From: Cyclobacteriaceae bacterium
GTDB lineage: Bacteria; Bacteroidota; Bacteroidia; Cytophagales; Cyclobacteriaceae
Direction of reading: 5' to 3'
NCBI GenBank assembly: GCA_026994125.1
Contig: JALWRJ010000246.1
Location: 1 to 5,997, forward strand
Length of the DNA stretch: 5,997 nt
A program made the position numbers and the translations under genes. Under the pieces are notes generated by a model that saw only the letters and a program-made list of their open reading frames with translations, ran no database searches and was not told where the DNA came from. This document shows, piece by piece, positions 1 to 5,997 of the stretch. The stretch's first letter is position 1. Each line of letters opens with the position of its first letter.

Positions 1-505
1 ATGCCACCATTTTACCGGCCGAAGGGTTGGGCGAACCATCGTGGTAAGTGTTGGTAGAAAGCCCTTTGGGTATATACCAGGTTGCACCTATGCCTGCGGT
101 TAAAAATAAGTTTAATGGTTTTCTTTGGTAATACCTTGTGCCATCTTCAAATAATTGTACTACACCCATAGCCGAAAGCTCAAAAGCAGTAGTGGTAAAA
201 CTTAAATTTCGAACTCTTCTTCCATTAGTATCTGCAAATTGATCGCCACCGGTAAGTTGAAAAACAGTAAGAGCCGATCGTGCTGAAAACCGCCCGTCAA
301 TTCTACGTTCTATACCAAATTCTAAATTCCATTTGGTTCCTTCGAACACCTTGCCTGGGTTGGCCAAATCGCCAAAATATTTGGCTGTACCTGTACCAAA
401 CGAACCAACCCACTGCCTTTCTATCCTTCGGTTGTAGAAACTTTGACCGTAAAGCAGTGAGGAGCCGTAGGCAGTAATAAGTCCGAAAAGAATAAGTTTC
501 TTCAT
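1..505 (-). CDS. Outer-membrane beta-barrel protein, DUF6089-like (N-terminal part, cut by window edge)
   Basis: The reading frame is open from ATG at 503-505 to the left edge: 168 codons with no stop. Residues 1-20 form a signal peptide (MKKLILFGLITAYGSSLLYG), with mature QSFYNRR following, so the protein is exported. The mature part alternates aromatic and polar residues in strand-like segments, with WVGSFGTGTAKYFGDL at 32-47, FELSAMGVVQLF at 108-119 and LFLTAGIGATWYIPKG at 133-148. This YFGDL / FELSA / GIGxxxYxP pattern is what I know from the DUF6089 family of Bacteroidota outer-membrane barrels; the family call is from memory and not searched. The function is unknown; these are usually described as porin-like or structural. 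This start is chosen because it opens on the signal peptide and lies about 20 bases below a good promoter. The C-terminus is not visible, so full length and integrity cannot be judged. Confidence 0.8.
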   Translation of the reverse strand, partial: MKKLILFGLITAYGSSLLYGQSFYNRRIERQWVGSFGTGTAKYFGDLANPGKVFEGTKWNLEFGIERRIDGRFSARSALTVFQLTGGDQFADTNGRRVRNLSFTTTAFELSAMGVVQLFEDGTRYYQRKPLNLFLTAGIGATWYIPKGLSTNTYHDGSPNPSAGKMVA

Positions 506-525
506 GTTTGGTAAATTTCAATACT

Positions 526-557
526 TAAAGGTAAAAGGATATACTGCAAAATACAAA
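526..557 (-). promoter_or_regulatory. Bacteroidota-type promoter for the outer-membrane protein gene
   Basis: On the minus strand TTTG (554-557) is followed by 20 bases and then TACCTTTA (526-533), which matches TAnnTTTG at 7 of 8 defined positions or spacers. The predicted start near 519-521 gives a leader of about 15 bases before the ATG at 505. The -33 box lies inside the T-run of the tRNA-Arg terminator, so terminator and promoter are packed together. Confidence 0.55.
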
Positions 558-586
558 TAAAAAGGCCTTGCAAAAATGCAAGGCCT
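555..586 (-). terminator. Intrinsic terminator of tRNA-Arg
   Basis: A perfect 10-bp stem (AGGCCTTGCA at 563-572 with TGCAAGGCCT at 577-586) closes a 4-base loop. Read on the minus strand it is followed by TTTTTATT (555-562). The stem begins on the last A of the tRNA's encoded CCA, so it directly follows the tRNA. It would end transcription entering from tRNA-Arg or sucC. Confidence 0.85.
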
Positions 587-662
587 GGTGCACTCGGAAG
601 GATTCGAACCCTCAACCCTCGGAGCCGAAATCCGATATTCTATCCAGTTGAACTACGAGTGC
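586..662 (-). tRNA. tRNA-Arg (anticodon TCG), CCA encoded
   Basis: The minus strand folds as a complete cloverleaf. The acceptor pairs GCACTCG with CGAGTGC. The D-stem is GTTC/GAAT, including one G-U. The anticodon stem is TCGGA/TCCGA around loop TTTCGGC, giving anticodon TCG, which reads CGA and by wobble other CGN codons. The T-stem is GAGGG/CCTTC around TTCGAAT, and the discriminator base is A. CCA follows in the DNA (586-588). The body is 74 nt without CCA. No convincing promoter lies directly upstream, where the sequence is a broken copy of the same gene. A strong terminator follows at once. Confidence 0.95.
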
Positions 663-689
663 AATTATTCGCTTAATAAATTCATTTCA

Positions 690-756
690 AACCCTCGGAG
701 CCGAAATCCGATATTTCCTGCCCCCGTCCGGAATCAAGTTAAACGAACTACGAGTG
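690..756 (-). pseudogene. Degenerate tRNA-Arg(TCG) copy with D-loop insertion and no T-arm
   Basis: Two blocks match the intact tRNA-Arg exactly and in the same order. Bases 690-715 equal 614-639 (26 nt: the whole anticodon arm plus part of the variable region). Bases 745-756 equal 650-661 (12 nt: the 5' acceptor strand and D-stem 5' half). Between the blocks the intact gene has 10 bases (640-649), while the copy has 29 (716-744), including a C-rich run. The T-arm and 3' acceptor strand are missing; bases 663-689 are unrelated AT-rich sequence. It cannot form a cloverleaf, so it is a tRNA remnant. It lies 27 bases upstream of the intact gene in the direction of transcription and would be part of any transcript from sucC into tRNA-Arg. 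Confidence 0.8.
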
Positions 757-846
757 TTTGTTTTTTATTTTAGTACTATTGGTACACGTAAAACGTATGC
801 AAAACTAACCCAAACGAAAGCTTTTGCCAATACAAAGCTGCAAGAA

Positions 847-2046
847 TTATGCAACCTCAGCTAAGGCTTCTTTTACACGTTCTGCTGCATCTTTAAGCAC
901 TACAGCCGAAGTTACTTTTAACCCGGACTCCTCAATTATTTTAGCTCCTTCTTCTGCGTTGGTTCCCTGGAGTCGTACAATAATGGGGATGTCAATATTG
1001 CCAATATTTTTATAGGCTTCTACTACCCCGTTGGCTACCCTGTCGCACCGTACAATGCCTCCAAATATGTTTATTAAGATTGCCTTTACATTAGGTTCTT
1101 TTAGGATAATTCTAAAACCAGCCTCTACTGTTTCGGCATTTGCACTTCCACCAACATCTAAAAAGTTCGCTGGTTCTCCCCCCGAAAGTTTAATAATATC
1201 CATGGTGGCCATGGCTAGTCCTGCTCCATTAACCATACAGCCAACATTGCCATCTAAACGAACATAATTTAAGTCCGATTTGCCGGCTTCTACTTCCAAG
1301 GGGTCTTCTTCTGATAAGTCTCTAAGCTCAGCGATGTCTTTATGTCGGTAAAGGGCGTTGTCATCTATATTCACTTTGGCATCTACTGCTAAAATTTTAT
1401 CATCCGATGTTTTAAGCACAGGGTTAATCTCAAACTGCGAGGAATCGGTTGCTTCGTAAGCCTTGTATAAGCTAAAAATAAATTTCACCATTTCTTTAAA
1501 GGCGTTGCCTTCCAGGCCAAGTGCAAAAGCTACTTTACGAGCCTGAAACCCTTGCAACCCTACACGAGGGTCTATCCACTCTTTAATTATTTTTTCAGGG
1601 GTTTCTGCTGCCACGGTTTCAATATCCATACCGCCTTCGGTCGATGCCATAATAACATTGCATCCTTTAGCTCTATCCAATAATATACTTAGGTAAAATT
1701 CTTTAGTTTCGGAAGGGCCGGGATAGTACACATCTTCGGCAATTAGTACTTTGTGTACTTTTTTTCCTTCGGGCCCGGTTTGGTGGGTTACCAACTGCAT
1801 ACCCAATATCTCGTCCGAAAGCGTAGAAACCTCATCAATACTTTTGGCCAGTTTTACTCCACCACCTTTACCACGGCCACCGGCATGTATTTGTGCTTTT
1901 ACCACATACCATTCGGTGCCTGTATCCCGGTTTAGTTGTTTGGCGGCTTTTACTGCGGCCTCTTTCGATTCGGCTACAATGCCTCGTTGTATCCGTACTC
2001 CATAGCTGGCCAAAATGTCTTTAGCCTGATACTCGTGTATATTCAT
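847..2046 (-). CDS. sucC: Succinate-CoA ligase (ADP-forming) subunit beta
   Basis: This is the beta subunit of succinyl-CoA synthetase. With SucD (alpha) it converts succinyl-CoA, phosphate and NDP to succinate, CoA and NTP in the cytoplasmic TCA cycle. At 399 residues it is close to the usual 385-400. The start [17 protein letters not shown] is the family N-terminus. The ATP-grasp domain covers about 1-235, with the nucleotide-binding loop [10 protein letters not shown] at 56-65 and the metal-binding pair N208 (FEINP) and D222 (AVDAK). The C-terminal CoA-ligase domain covers about 260-390, with [12 protein letters not shown] at 272-283, the phosphate-binding GGIVRCD at 329-335 and RLQGTN at 358-363. 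No residue of these motifs is missing. sucD is not next to it in this window, so the subunit gene must be elsewhere. There is no clear terminator after the stop, so transcription may run into tRNA-Arg. ADP versus GDP preference is not decided by what I can see. Confidence 0.97.
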   Translation of the reverse strand: MNIHEYQAKDILASYGVRIQRGIVAESKEAAVKAAKQLNRDTGTEWYVVKAQIHAGGRGKGGGVKLAKSIDEVSTLSDEILGMQLVTHQTGPEGKKVHKVLIAEDVYYPGPSETKEFYLSILLDRAKGCNVIMASTEGGMDIETVAAETPEKIIKEWIDPRVGLQGFQARKVAFALGLEGNAFKEMVKFIFSLYKAYEATDSSQFEINPVLKTSDDKILAVDAKVNIDDNALYRHKDIAELRDLSEEDPLEVEAGKSDLNYVRLDGNVGCMVNGAGLAMATMDIIKLSGGEPANFLDVGGSANAETVEAGFRIILKEPNVKAILINIFGGIVRCDRVANGVVEAYKNIGNIDIPIIVRLQGTNAEEGAKIIEESGLKVTSAVVLKDAAERVKEALAEVA

Positions 2047-2100
2047 GGTTGAATTTTTTAAGGTTAATAACGCCCGTTTTTAAAGGCCTTAATTGATGTG

Positions 2101-2132
2101 CGAAGGTACTCGTTTTCCGTTATTATTTCAAG
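2101..2132 (-). promoter_or_regulatory. Bacteroidota-type promoter for sucC
   Basis: On the minus strand TTG (2129-2131, preceded by C) is followed by 20 bases and TACCTTCG (2101-2108), one base off TAnnTTTG. The predicted start near 2095 gives a leader of about 48 bases. The leader is A/T-rich with no Shine-Dalgarno sequence. Confidence 0.65.
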
Positions 2133-2161
2133 CATTGGAACTCAATAAAAATATTATTTAC

Positions 2162-2169
2162 TAAGTTTG
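2162..2169 (+). promoter_or_regulatory. -7 box directly before the lolD-like start codon
   Basis: TAAGTTTG is a perfect match to TAnnTTTG and ends 5 bases before the ATG at 2175. Transcription would start at or within a base or two of the ATG, predicting a leaderless mRNA. No TTG lies at the ideal 19-20 base spacing; the nearest is at 2135-2137, 24 bases away. The call therefore rests on the -7 box alone. Confidence 0.4.
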
Positions 2170-2174
2170 GAACT

Positions 2175-2843
2175 ATGAGTAAACCAGCAGTACTTATTGC
2201 CCATCAAATTTATAAATCCTATGGAAAAGTAGAGGTGCTAAAGGGCATAGATTTAACCGTATATGAAAAAGAAATAATATCAGTTGTTGGAGCTTCGGGT
2301 GCCGGTAAAAGTACCTTGCTGCATATTTTGGGTACCCTCGATTTGGCCAATTCGGGCACGCTTGAAATTGACGGAAATATTATTAACCAGTTGAGCCCCA
2401 AAGCGCTGGCTGCCTTCCGAAATCAGCGTATCGGGTTTATTTTTCAGTTTCATAATTTGCTGCCTGAGTTTACTGCTTTTGAAAATGTAATGATTCCGGC
2501 TTACATTAAAGGAGATTATGCCAATAAAACCGCTACCTATGCGCATTCTCTTTTTGAAATTTTGGGTATAACAAACCGAATGAGCCATAAACCCTCGCAA
2601 TTATCGGGTGGTGAACAGCAACGGGTAGCGGTAGCACGCGCATTAATCAATAAGCCTAGTTTGGTTTTTGCCGATGAGCCCAGTGGCAACCTGGACTCGA
2701 ACAATGCCGAAGAATTGCATAACTTATTTTTTAAGTTGCGCAACGAGTTGGGGCAATCGTTTGTTATTGTAACCCATAACGACCACCTGGCCAGCATAGC
2801 TGATCGTAAAATTACCATTAGAGATGGTGTAATTGCTGTATGA
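2175..2843 (+). CDS. ABC transporter ATP-binding protein, LolD-type
   Basis: This is a cytoplasmic ATPase subunit of the LolD/MacB-like class. Its 222 residues are typical of a single nucleotide-binding domain. It has Walker A GASGAGKST (39-47), a Q-loop at Q91, signature LSGGEQQR (143-150), Walker B LVFADEP with catalytic E168 (163-169), D-loop SGNLD (170-174) and switch histidine H201. The stretch FQFHNLLPEFTAFENV after the Q-loop is characteristic of LolD, the ATPase of the lipoprotein-releasing LolCDE complex, but MacB and FtsE relatives are close. No LolC/E permease is next to it. It overlaps the following EamA permease gene by ATGA. EamA carriers are not ABC permeases, so the overlap reflects co-expression and not a shared complex. 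The ATG at 2175 is the only one before the conserved IYKSYG segment, and a -7 box 5 bases upstream suggests leaderless translation. Confidence 0.9.
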   Translation: MSKPAVLIAHQIYKSYGKVEVLKGIDLTVYEKEIISVVGASGAGKSTLLHILGTLDLANSGTLEIDGNIINQLSPKALAAFRNQRIGFIFQFHNLLPEFTAFENVMIPAYIKGDYANKTATYAHSLFEILGITNRMSHKPSQLSGGEQQRVAVARALINKPSLVFADEPSGNLDSNNAEELHNLFFKLRNELGQSFVIVTHNDHLASIADRKITIRDGVIAV

Positions 2844-3700
2844 TTAGCAAAGGAGTACGCTATATGTTAATAGCTGTGTTATTTTTTGCAGCTATGAATG
2901 TGCTTATTAAGTATATTCCCCGAATTGGGGCTTTCGAGATTGTTTTTTTTCGTTCTATTGTGTCGTTTGTAATATCGGTGGCTACCTTAAAAAAAATGAA
3001 AATAAGTGTGTGGGGGAAGAATCAAAAATGGTTGGTTATAAGAGGTATAGCGGGTTCTATTGGGTTACTATTGTTTTTTGCCACTATTAAAGAAATGCCC
3101 CTGGCCAGTGCGGTGGCTATCCAATATTTATCTCCCATTTTTACTTCGCTACTCGGAGTTTTTATAGTAAAAGAGCGAATCTATTCGCCTCAATGGTTCT
3201 TTTTTATAGTGTCCTTTGCCGGAGTTTTGTTAATCCAAGGATTCGATCCCCGGGTGTCCGGTTTTCATGTTGCATTAGGGATAGGCTCAGCCTTTGCTTC
3301 GGGTATGGCCTATAATAGCATTAGAAAACTTAAACTTAGCGAACACCCGTTGGTTATCATTTTTTATTTTCCGTTAATTACCATACCCATTACAGGCTTA
3401 TACCTGCTTTTTGCCGGTTGGCAAACACCCAATTTTATAGAACTTGTTATTTTACTATCTATAGGCATAGCTACTCAGTTTGCTCAATATTTTATGACCA
3501 AAGCGTACCAAAACGATGACTTATCTAAAATTTCGAGTATTCAATACTTGGGTATTGTGTTTGCGGTTAGTTTTGGATACTTATTTTTTGATGAATCTTA
3601 TACCTTAAAATCGTTTTCAGGTATAATTTTGGTGTTAGTAGGTGTAATTTTGAATGTAAGTTTTAAATATAAAATTGAACACCGAAATAAAGCTAACTGA
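2840..3700 (+). CDS. EamA/DMT-family inner-membrane transporter
   Basis: This is a 286-residue integral membrane protein of the drug/metabolite transporter superfamily; the substrate is unknown. About ten hydrophobic helices are visible: roughly 7-23, 31-50, 64-81, 86-110, 118-134, 142-160, 170-192, 200-218, 229-250 and 257-275. This is the two times five-helix EamA duplication. Family marks in the first repeat are FEIVFFRSI (32-40), ATIKEMPLASAVAIQYLSP (81-99) and the helix-end motif FIVKERI (108-114). The second repeat has the matching SSIQYLGIVFAVSFGYLFFDE (232-252). The C-terminal tail after 276 is short and basic. The start overlaps the ABC gene's stop by ATGA (2840-2843), the typical arrangement for translational coupling. 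yebC follows after 17 bases. Members carry amino acids, S-adenosylmethionine, nucleotide precursors or drugs, and I cannot tell which applies here. Confidence 0.9.
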   Translation: MISKGVRYMLIAVLFFAAMNVLIKYIPRIGAFEIVFFRSIVSFVISVATLKKMKISVWGKNQKWLVIRGIAGSIGLLLFFATIKEMPLASAVAIQYLSPIFTSLLGVFIVKERIYSPQWFFFIVSFAGVLLIQGFDPRVSGFHVALGIGSAFASGMAYNSIRKLKLSEHPLVIIFYFPLITIPITGLYLLFAGWQTPNFIELVILLSIGIATQFAQYFMTKAYQNDDLSKISSIQYLGIVFAVSFGYLFFDESYTLKSFSGIILVLVGVILNVSFKYKIEHRNKAN

Positions 3701-3717
3701 TCCTTAATTTAAGTAAT

Positions 3718-4461
3718 ATGAGTGGACATAGTAAATGGAGCACCATTAAGCATAAAAAGGGTGCCTTGGATAAAAAGCGAGGTAAAATTTTTACCAAACT
3801 AATTAAAGAAATTACCGTAGCCGCTAAAGAGGGGGGAGCCGACCCGGATTCAAACCCAAGGCTAAGGTTGGCCATTCAAAATGCGAAAGGCAAAAATATG
3901 CCCAAGGATACCATTGAGCGAGCCATTAAAAAAGTGGCAGGGGGCGATGCAGCCGATTACAGCGAAGTAACCTATGAGGGCTATGGACCCAAGGGAGTGG
4001 CTATTTTTATTGAGTGTACTACTGACAATATTAAACGTACCGTAGCCGATGTGCGCTCCTACTTTAATAAATATGGCGGCAGCCTGGGTACCAACGGATC
4101 GTTGGAGTTTATTTTTGACCGAAAGGGTGTTTTTACCATTGAAATGGATGAAAATATGGACGAAGATGAACTTACCCTGGAACTTATTGATGGAGGAGCC
4201 GAAGATGTAGAATTTGATAACGGATTTATAACAGTAACCTGCAGCATGGAAGATTTTGGTAATATGAATGCTAAAATTGAGGAGCTGGGCTTAAAAGCTG
4301 ACAATGCTGAACTGCAACGTATTCCTACTACTTTTGTTAAATTAGATGATGAAAGCTTTGCGCAGGTAATGAAACTTATTGACACCTTAGAGGATAACGA
4401 TGATGTGCAAAAGGTGTACCATAATATTGAAGCTACCGATAGCCAAATGGATAGTATATAA
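3718..4461 (+). CDS. yebC: YebC/PmpR-family (DUF28/TACO1) protein
   Basis: A 247-residue cytoplasmic protein; the family is usually about 240-250. The start MSGHSKWSTIKHKKGALDKK is the near-invariant family N-terminus, which fixes the ATG. Further family blocks are RGKIFTKLIKEITVAAKEGG (21-40), NPRLRLAIQNAKGKNMPKDT (46-65), IERAIKKVAGG (66-76), YEGYGPKGVAIFIECTTDN (86-104) and NKYGGSLGTNGSLEFIFDRKG (117-137). After these comes an acidic segment rich in D and E (about 143-166), as in relatives. The family was first annotated as a transcription regulator. Later work links it to translation: mitochondrial TACO1 acts as a translation factor, and bacterial YebC proteins help at difficult sequences such as proline runs. 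Which role applies here is not visible. It is third in the cluster after the ABC and EamA genes and has no Shine-Dalgarno sequence. A strong terminator begins on its stop codon. Confidence 0.95.
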   Translation: MSGHSKWSTIKHKKGALDKKRGKIFTKLIKEITVAAKEGGADPDSNPRLRLAIQNAKGKNMPKDTIERAIKKVAGGDAADYSEVTYEGYGPKGVAIFIECTTDNIKRTVADVRSYFNKYGGSLGTNGSLEFIFDRKGVFTIEMDENMDEDELTLELIDGGAEDVEFDNGFITVTCSMEDFGNMNAKIEELGLKADNAELQRIPTTFVKLDDESFAQVMKLIDTLEDNDDVQKVYHNIEATDSQMDSI

Positions 4462-4490
4462 AAAAGGCTCCTGCTAAAGGAGCCTTTTTT
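4460..4490. terminator. Two-way intrinsic terminator between yebC and gapA
   Basis: A perfect 13-bp inverted repeat: A6 (4460-4465), GGCTCCT (4466-4472), 5-base loop, AGGAGCC (4478-4484), T6 (4485-4490). Each strand reads a GC-rich stem followed by six T, so it works for both convergent genes. Its left arm overlaps the last two bases of the yebC stop codon; the GAPDH stop lies 18 bases beyond its right end. Confidence 0.92.
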
Positions 4491-4508
4491 AGGTAAGCAA
4501 TAATTGGT

Positions 4509-5579
<1,071 letters not shown>

Positions 5580-5629
5580 CTATGGTGGATTTTGTATTAA
5601 AAAAAATGTTCAAAATATTTTAGATCAGG

Positions 5630-5660
5630 TTTGGCAAAATAAATCCAACTGCTATATTTG
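5630..5660 (+). promoter_or_regulatory. Consensus Bacteroidota promoter for tRNA-Glu
   Basis: TTTG (5630-5633), exactly 19 bases, then TATATTTG (5653-5660): perfect matches at both boxes with ideal spacing. The predicted start near 5666 is about 12 bases before the tRNA. It is the strongest promoter in the window, as expected for a stable RNA gene. Confidence 0.85.
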
Positions 5661-5677
5661 CATCACCTTTTTAAGGA

Positions 5678-5749
5678 GGTCCGTTCGTCTAGGGGTTAGG
5701 ACGCCAGGTTTTCATCCTGGTAACAGGGGTTCGATTCCCCTACGGACTA
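5678..5749 (+). tRNA. tRNA-Glu (anticodon TTC)
   Basis: A 72-nt cloverleaf. The acceptor is GGTCCGT/ACGGACT, including a G-U at the first pair. The D-stem is GTCT/GGAC with one G-U. The anticodon stem is CCAGG/CCTGG around loop TTTTCAT, giving anticodon TTC, which reads GAA and GAG. The T-stem is AGGGG/CCCCT around TTCGATT, and the discriminator base is A. CCA is not encoded (CGA follows), unlike the tRNA-Arg in this window. Its own promoter lies just upstream and its own terminator just downstream, so it is a single-gene unit. Confidence 0.95.
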
Positions 5750-5751
5750 CG

Positions 5752-5768
5752 ATATCAATAATTGATAT
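5752..5768. repeat. 17-base palindrome just after tRNA-Glu
   Basis: ATATCAAT (5752-5759) and ATTGATAT (5761-5768) are perfect inverted copies around one A. The palindrome begins 2 bases past the end of the tRNA, in the 3' trailer. The role is unknown. As RNA the one-base loop cannot close, so only a shorter hairpin would form; as DNA it could be a binding site. Chance in A/T-rich sequence is possible. Confidence 0.5.
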
Positions 5769-5773
5769 GTACG

Positions 5774-5808
5774 CAACTCGCTGTTTTTCAGCGAGTTGTT
5801 TTGTTTTG
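5774..5808 (+). terminator. Intrinsic terminator of tRNA-Glu
   Basis: A perfect 10-bp stem (CAACTCGCTG at 5774-5783 with CAGCGAGTTG at 5789-5798) closes a T5 loop and is followed by TTTTGTTTTG (5799-5808). It lies 24 bases past the tRNA end. Confidence 0.88.
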
Positions 5809-5833
5809 TACCCCTATATAAACCATATACATA

Positions 5834-5867
5834 CCAAAATGCACACCAAAAGTGCATACCATTTTGG
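5834..5867. repeat. Imperfect inverted repeat downstream of the right-edge gene fragment
   Basis: CCAAAA (5834-5839) pairs with TTTTGG (5862-5867), and TGCAC (5840-5844) with GTGCA (5852-5856). A 5-base bulge (5857-5861) sits on one side and the loop is 7 bases. ACCAAAA also occurs twice directly (5833-5839, 5845-5851). It lies just past the stop of the minus-strand fragment and may fold in its 3' end, but no T-run follows on the minus strand, so I do not call it a terminator. Confidence 0.4.
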
Positions 5868-5870
5868 ATA

Positions 5871-5996
5871 TTACAAATCCCAATACTCCCCAAACCATTC
5901 CTTGTAAAGTGCTTTCTTTTCACATGCCTCAAAATAGTTTTTTAAATGTTCACTATTAATTCCACATTTCTCTTTTATCTCTTTAAAAGTTGGATA
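5871..5996 (-). CDS. C-terminal fragment of an unrecognised protein (cut by window edge)
   Basis: On the minus strand one frame is open from the right edge to TAA at 5871-5873, giving 41 residues. The fragment reads YPTFKEIKEKCGINSEHLKN followed by YFEACEKKALYKEWFGEYWDL. It is rich in K and E and in aromatic residues, and looks like a helical, soluble C-terminus; the part KEIKEKCGINSEHLKNYFEAC could be helix-turn-helix-like. The two other minus frames meet stops within a few codons of the edge. I do not recognise the family and give no function. It converges on tRNA-Glu. The DNA here is more A/T-rich than the housekeeping genes, which would fit an accessory gene but does not prove it. Confidence 0.55.
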   Translation of the reverse strand, partial: YPTFKEIKEKCGINSEHLKNYFEACEKKALYKEWFGEYWDL

Positions 5997-5997
5997 C

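Noticed and set aside
303..521. Minus-strand 72-codon open frame
   Set aside because: It overlaps, in another frame, the outer-membrane protein gene, which has a signal peptide, family-like motifs and an open frame to the edge.
663..745. Possible promoter of tRNA-Arg (TTTG in the remnant, or TAACTTGA as -7 box)
   Set aside because: No combination gives both boxes at 19-20 base spacing with a start outside the tRNA itself.
576..773. Plus-strand 65-codon open frame
   Set aside because: It runs antisense through the tRNA-Arg gene and its remnant; its coding look is only the tRNA sequence.
784..802. Possible hairpin around ACGTAAAACGT after sucC as a terminator
   Set aside because: The stem is only about six pairs with a G-U, and no T-run follows on the minus strand.
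847..2005. Several plus-strand open frames opposite sucC (824-1015, 1031-1267, 1751-2005, 1753-1935)
   Set aside because: They are shadows of sucC without start signals or recognisable domains.
5673..5679. AAGGAGG, a perfect Shine-Dalgarno-like sequence
   Set aside because: Its last two bases are the first bases of tRNA-Glu and no start codon with a credible gene follows; Bacteroidota genes here do not use such sites.
5747..5932. Minus-strand 61-codon open frame
   Set aside because: It crosses the tRNA-Glu terminator and competes with a more protein-like frame (5871-5996) that is open to the edge.

Overview
The window looks like chromosomal DNA from a member of the Bacteroidota. No gene start has a Shine-Dalgarno sequence. 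Four genes have a full -33/-7 promoter of the Bacteroidota type (TTTG or TTG, 19-20 bases, then a match to TAnnTTTG), and a fifth has only the -7 part. The proteins also fit this phylum: an outer-membrane beta-barrel of the DUF6089 kind, and SucC, LolD-type, YebC and GAPDH sequences. I do not place it below phylum level.

Layout from left to right. Positions 1-505 (minus strand) hold the N-terminal part of an exported outer-membrane protein that runs off the left edge. A tRNA-Arg(TCG) gene (586-662, minus) follows, with its own terminator on one side. On the other side (690-756) lies a broken copy of the same tRNA, with an insertion in the D-loop region and no T-arm. Next is sucC (847-2046, minus). 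Divergent from sucC is a plus-strand cluster: a LolD-type ABC ATPase (2175-2843), a 10-TM EamA/DMT-family permease overlapping it by ATGA (2840-3700), and a YebC/PmpR-family gene 17 bases later (3718-4461). A symmetrical two-way terminator separates yebC from the convergent GAPDH gene (4509-5495, minus). Divergent from GAPDH is tRNA-Glu(TTC) (5678-5749, plus), with a textbook promoter and terminator. The right edge holds the C-terminal 41 codons of an unrecognised minus-strand gene.

Most of the content is housekeeping: central carbon metabolism (SucC in the TCA cycle, GAPDH in glycolysis), translation (two tRNAs, YebC) and the cell envelope (OM barrel, LolD-like ATPase). I see no CRISPR array, insertion sequence, phage gene or defence system, and I do not claim a new system. 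The points most worth a second look are: the tRNA-Arg remnant beside the intact gene; the lolD-like gene with a perfect -7 box ending only 5 bases before its ATG (probable leaderless mRNA); a 14-bp perfect palindrome over the -33 element of the GAPDH promoter; the apparent lack of a promoter for tRNA-Arg, which suggests read-through from sucC; and the unknown gene fragment next to tRNA-Glu.
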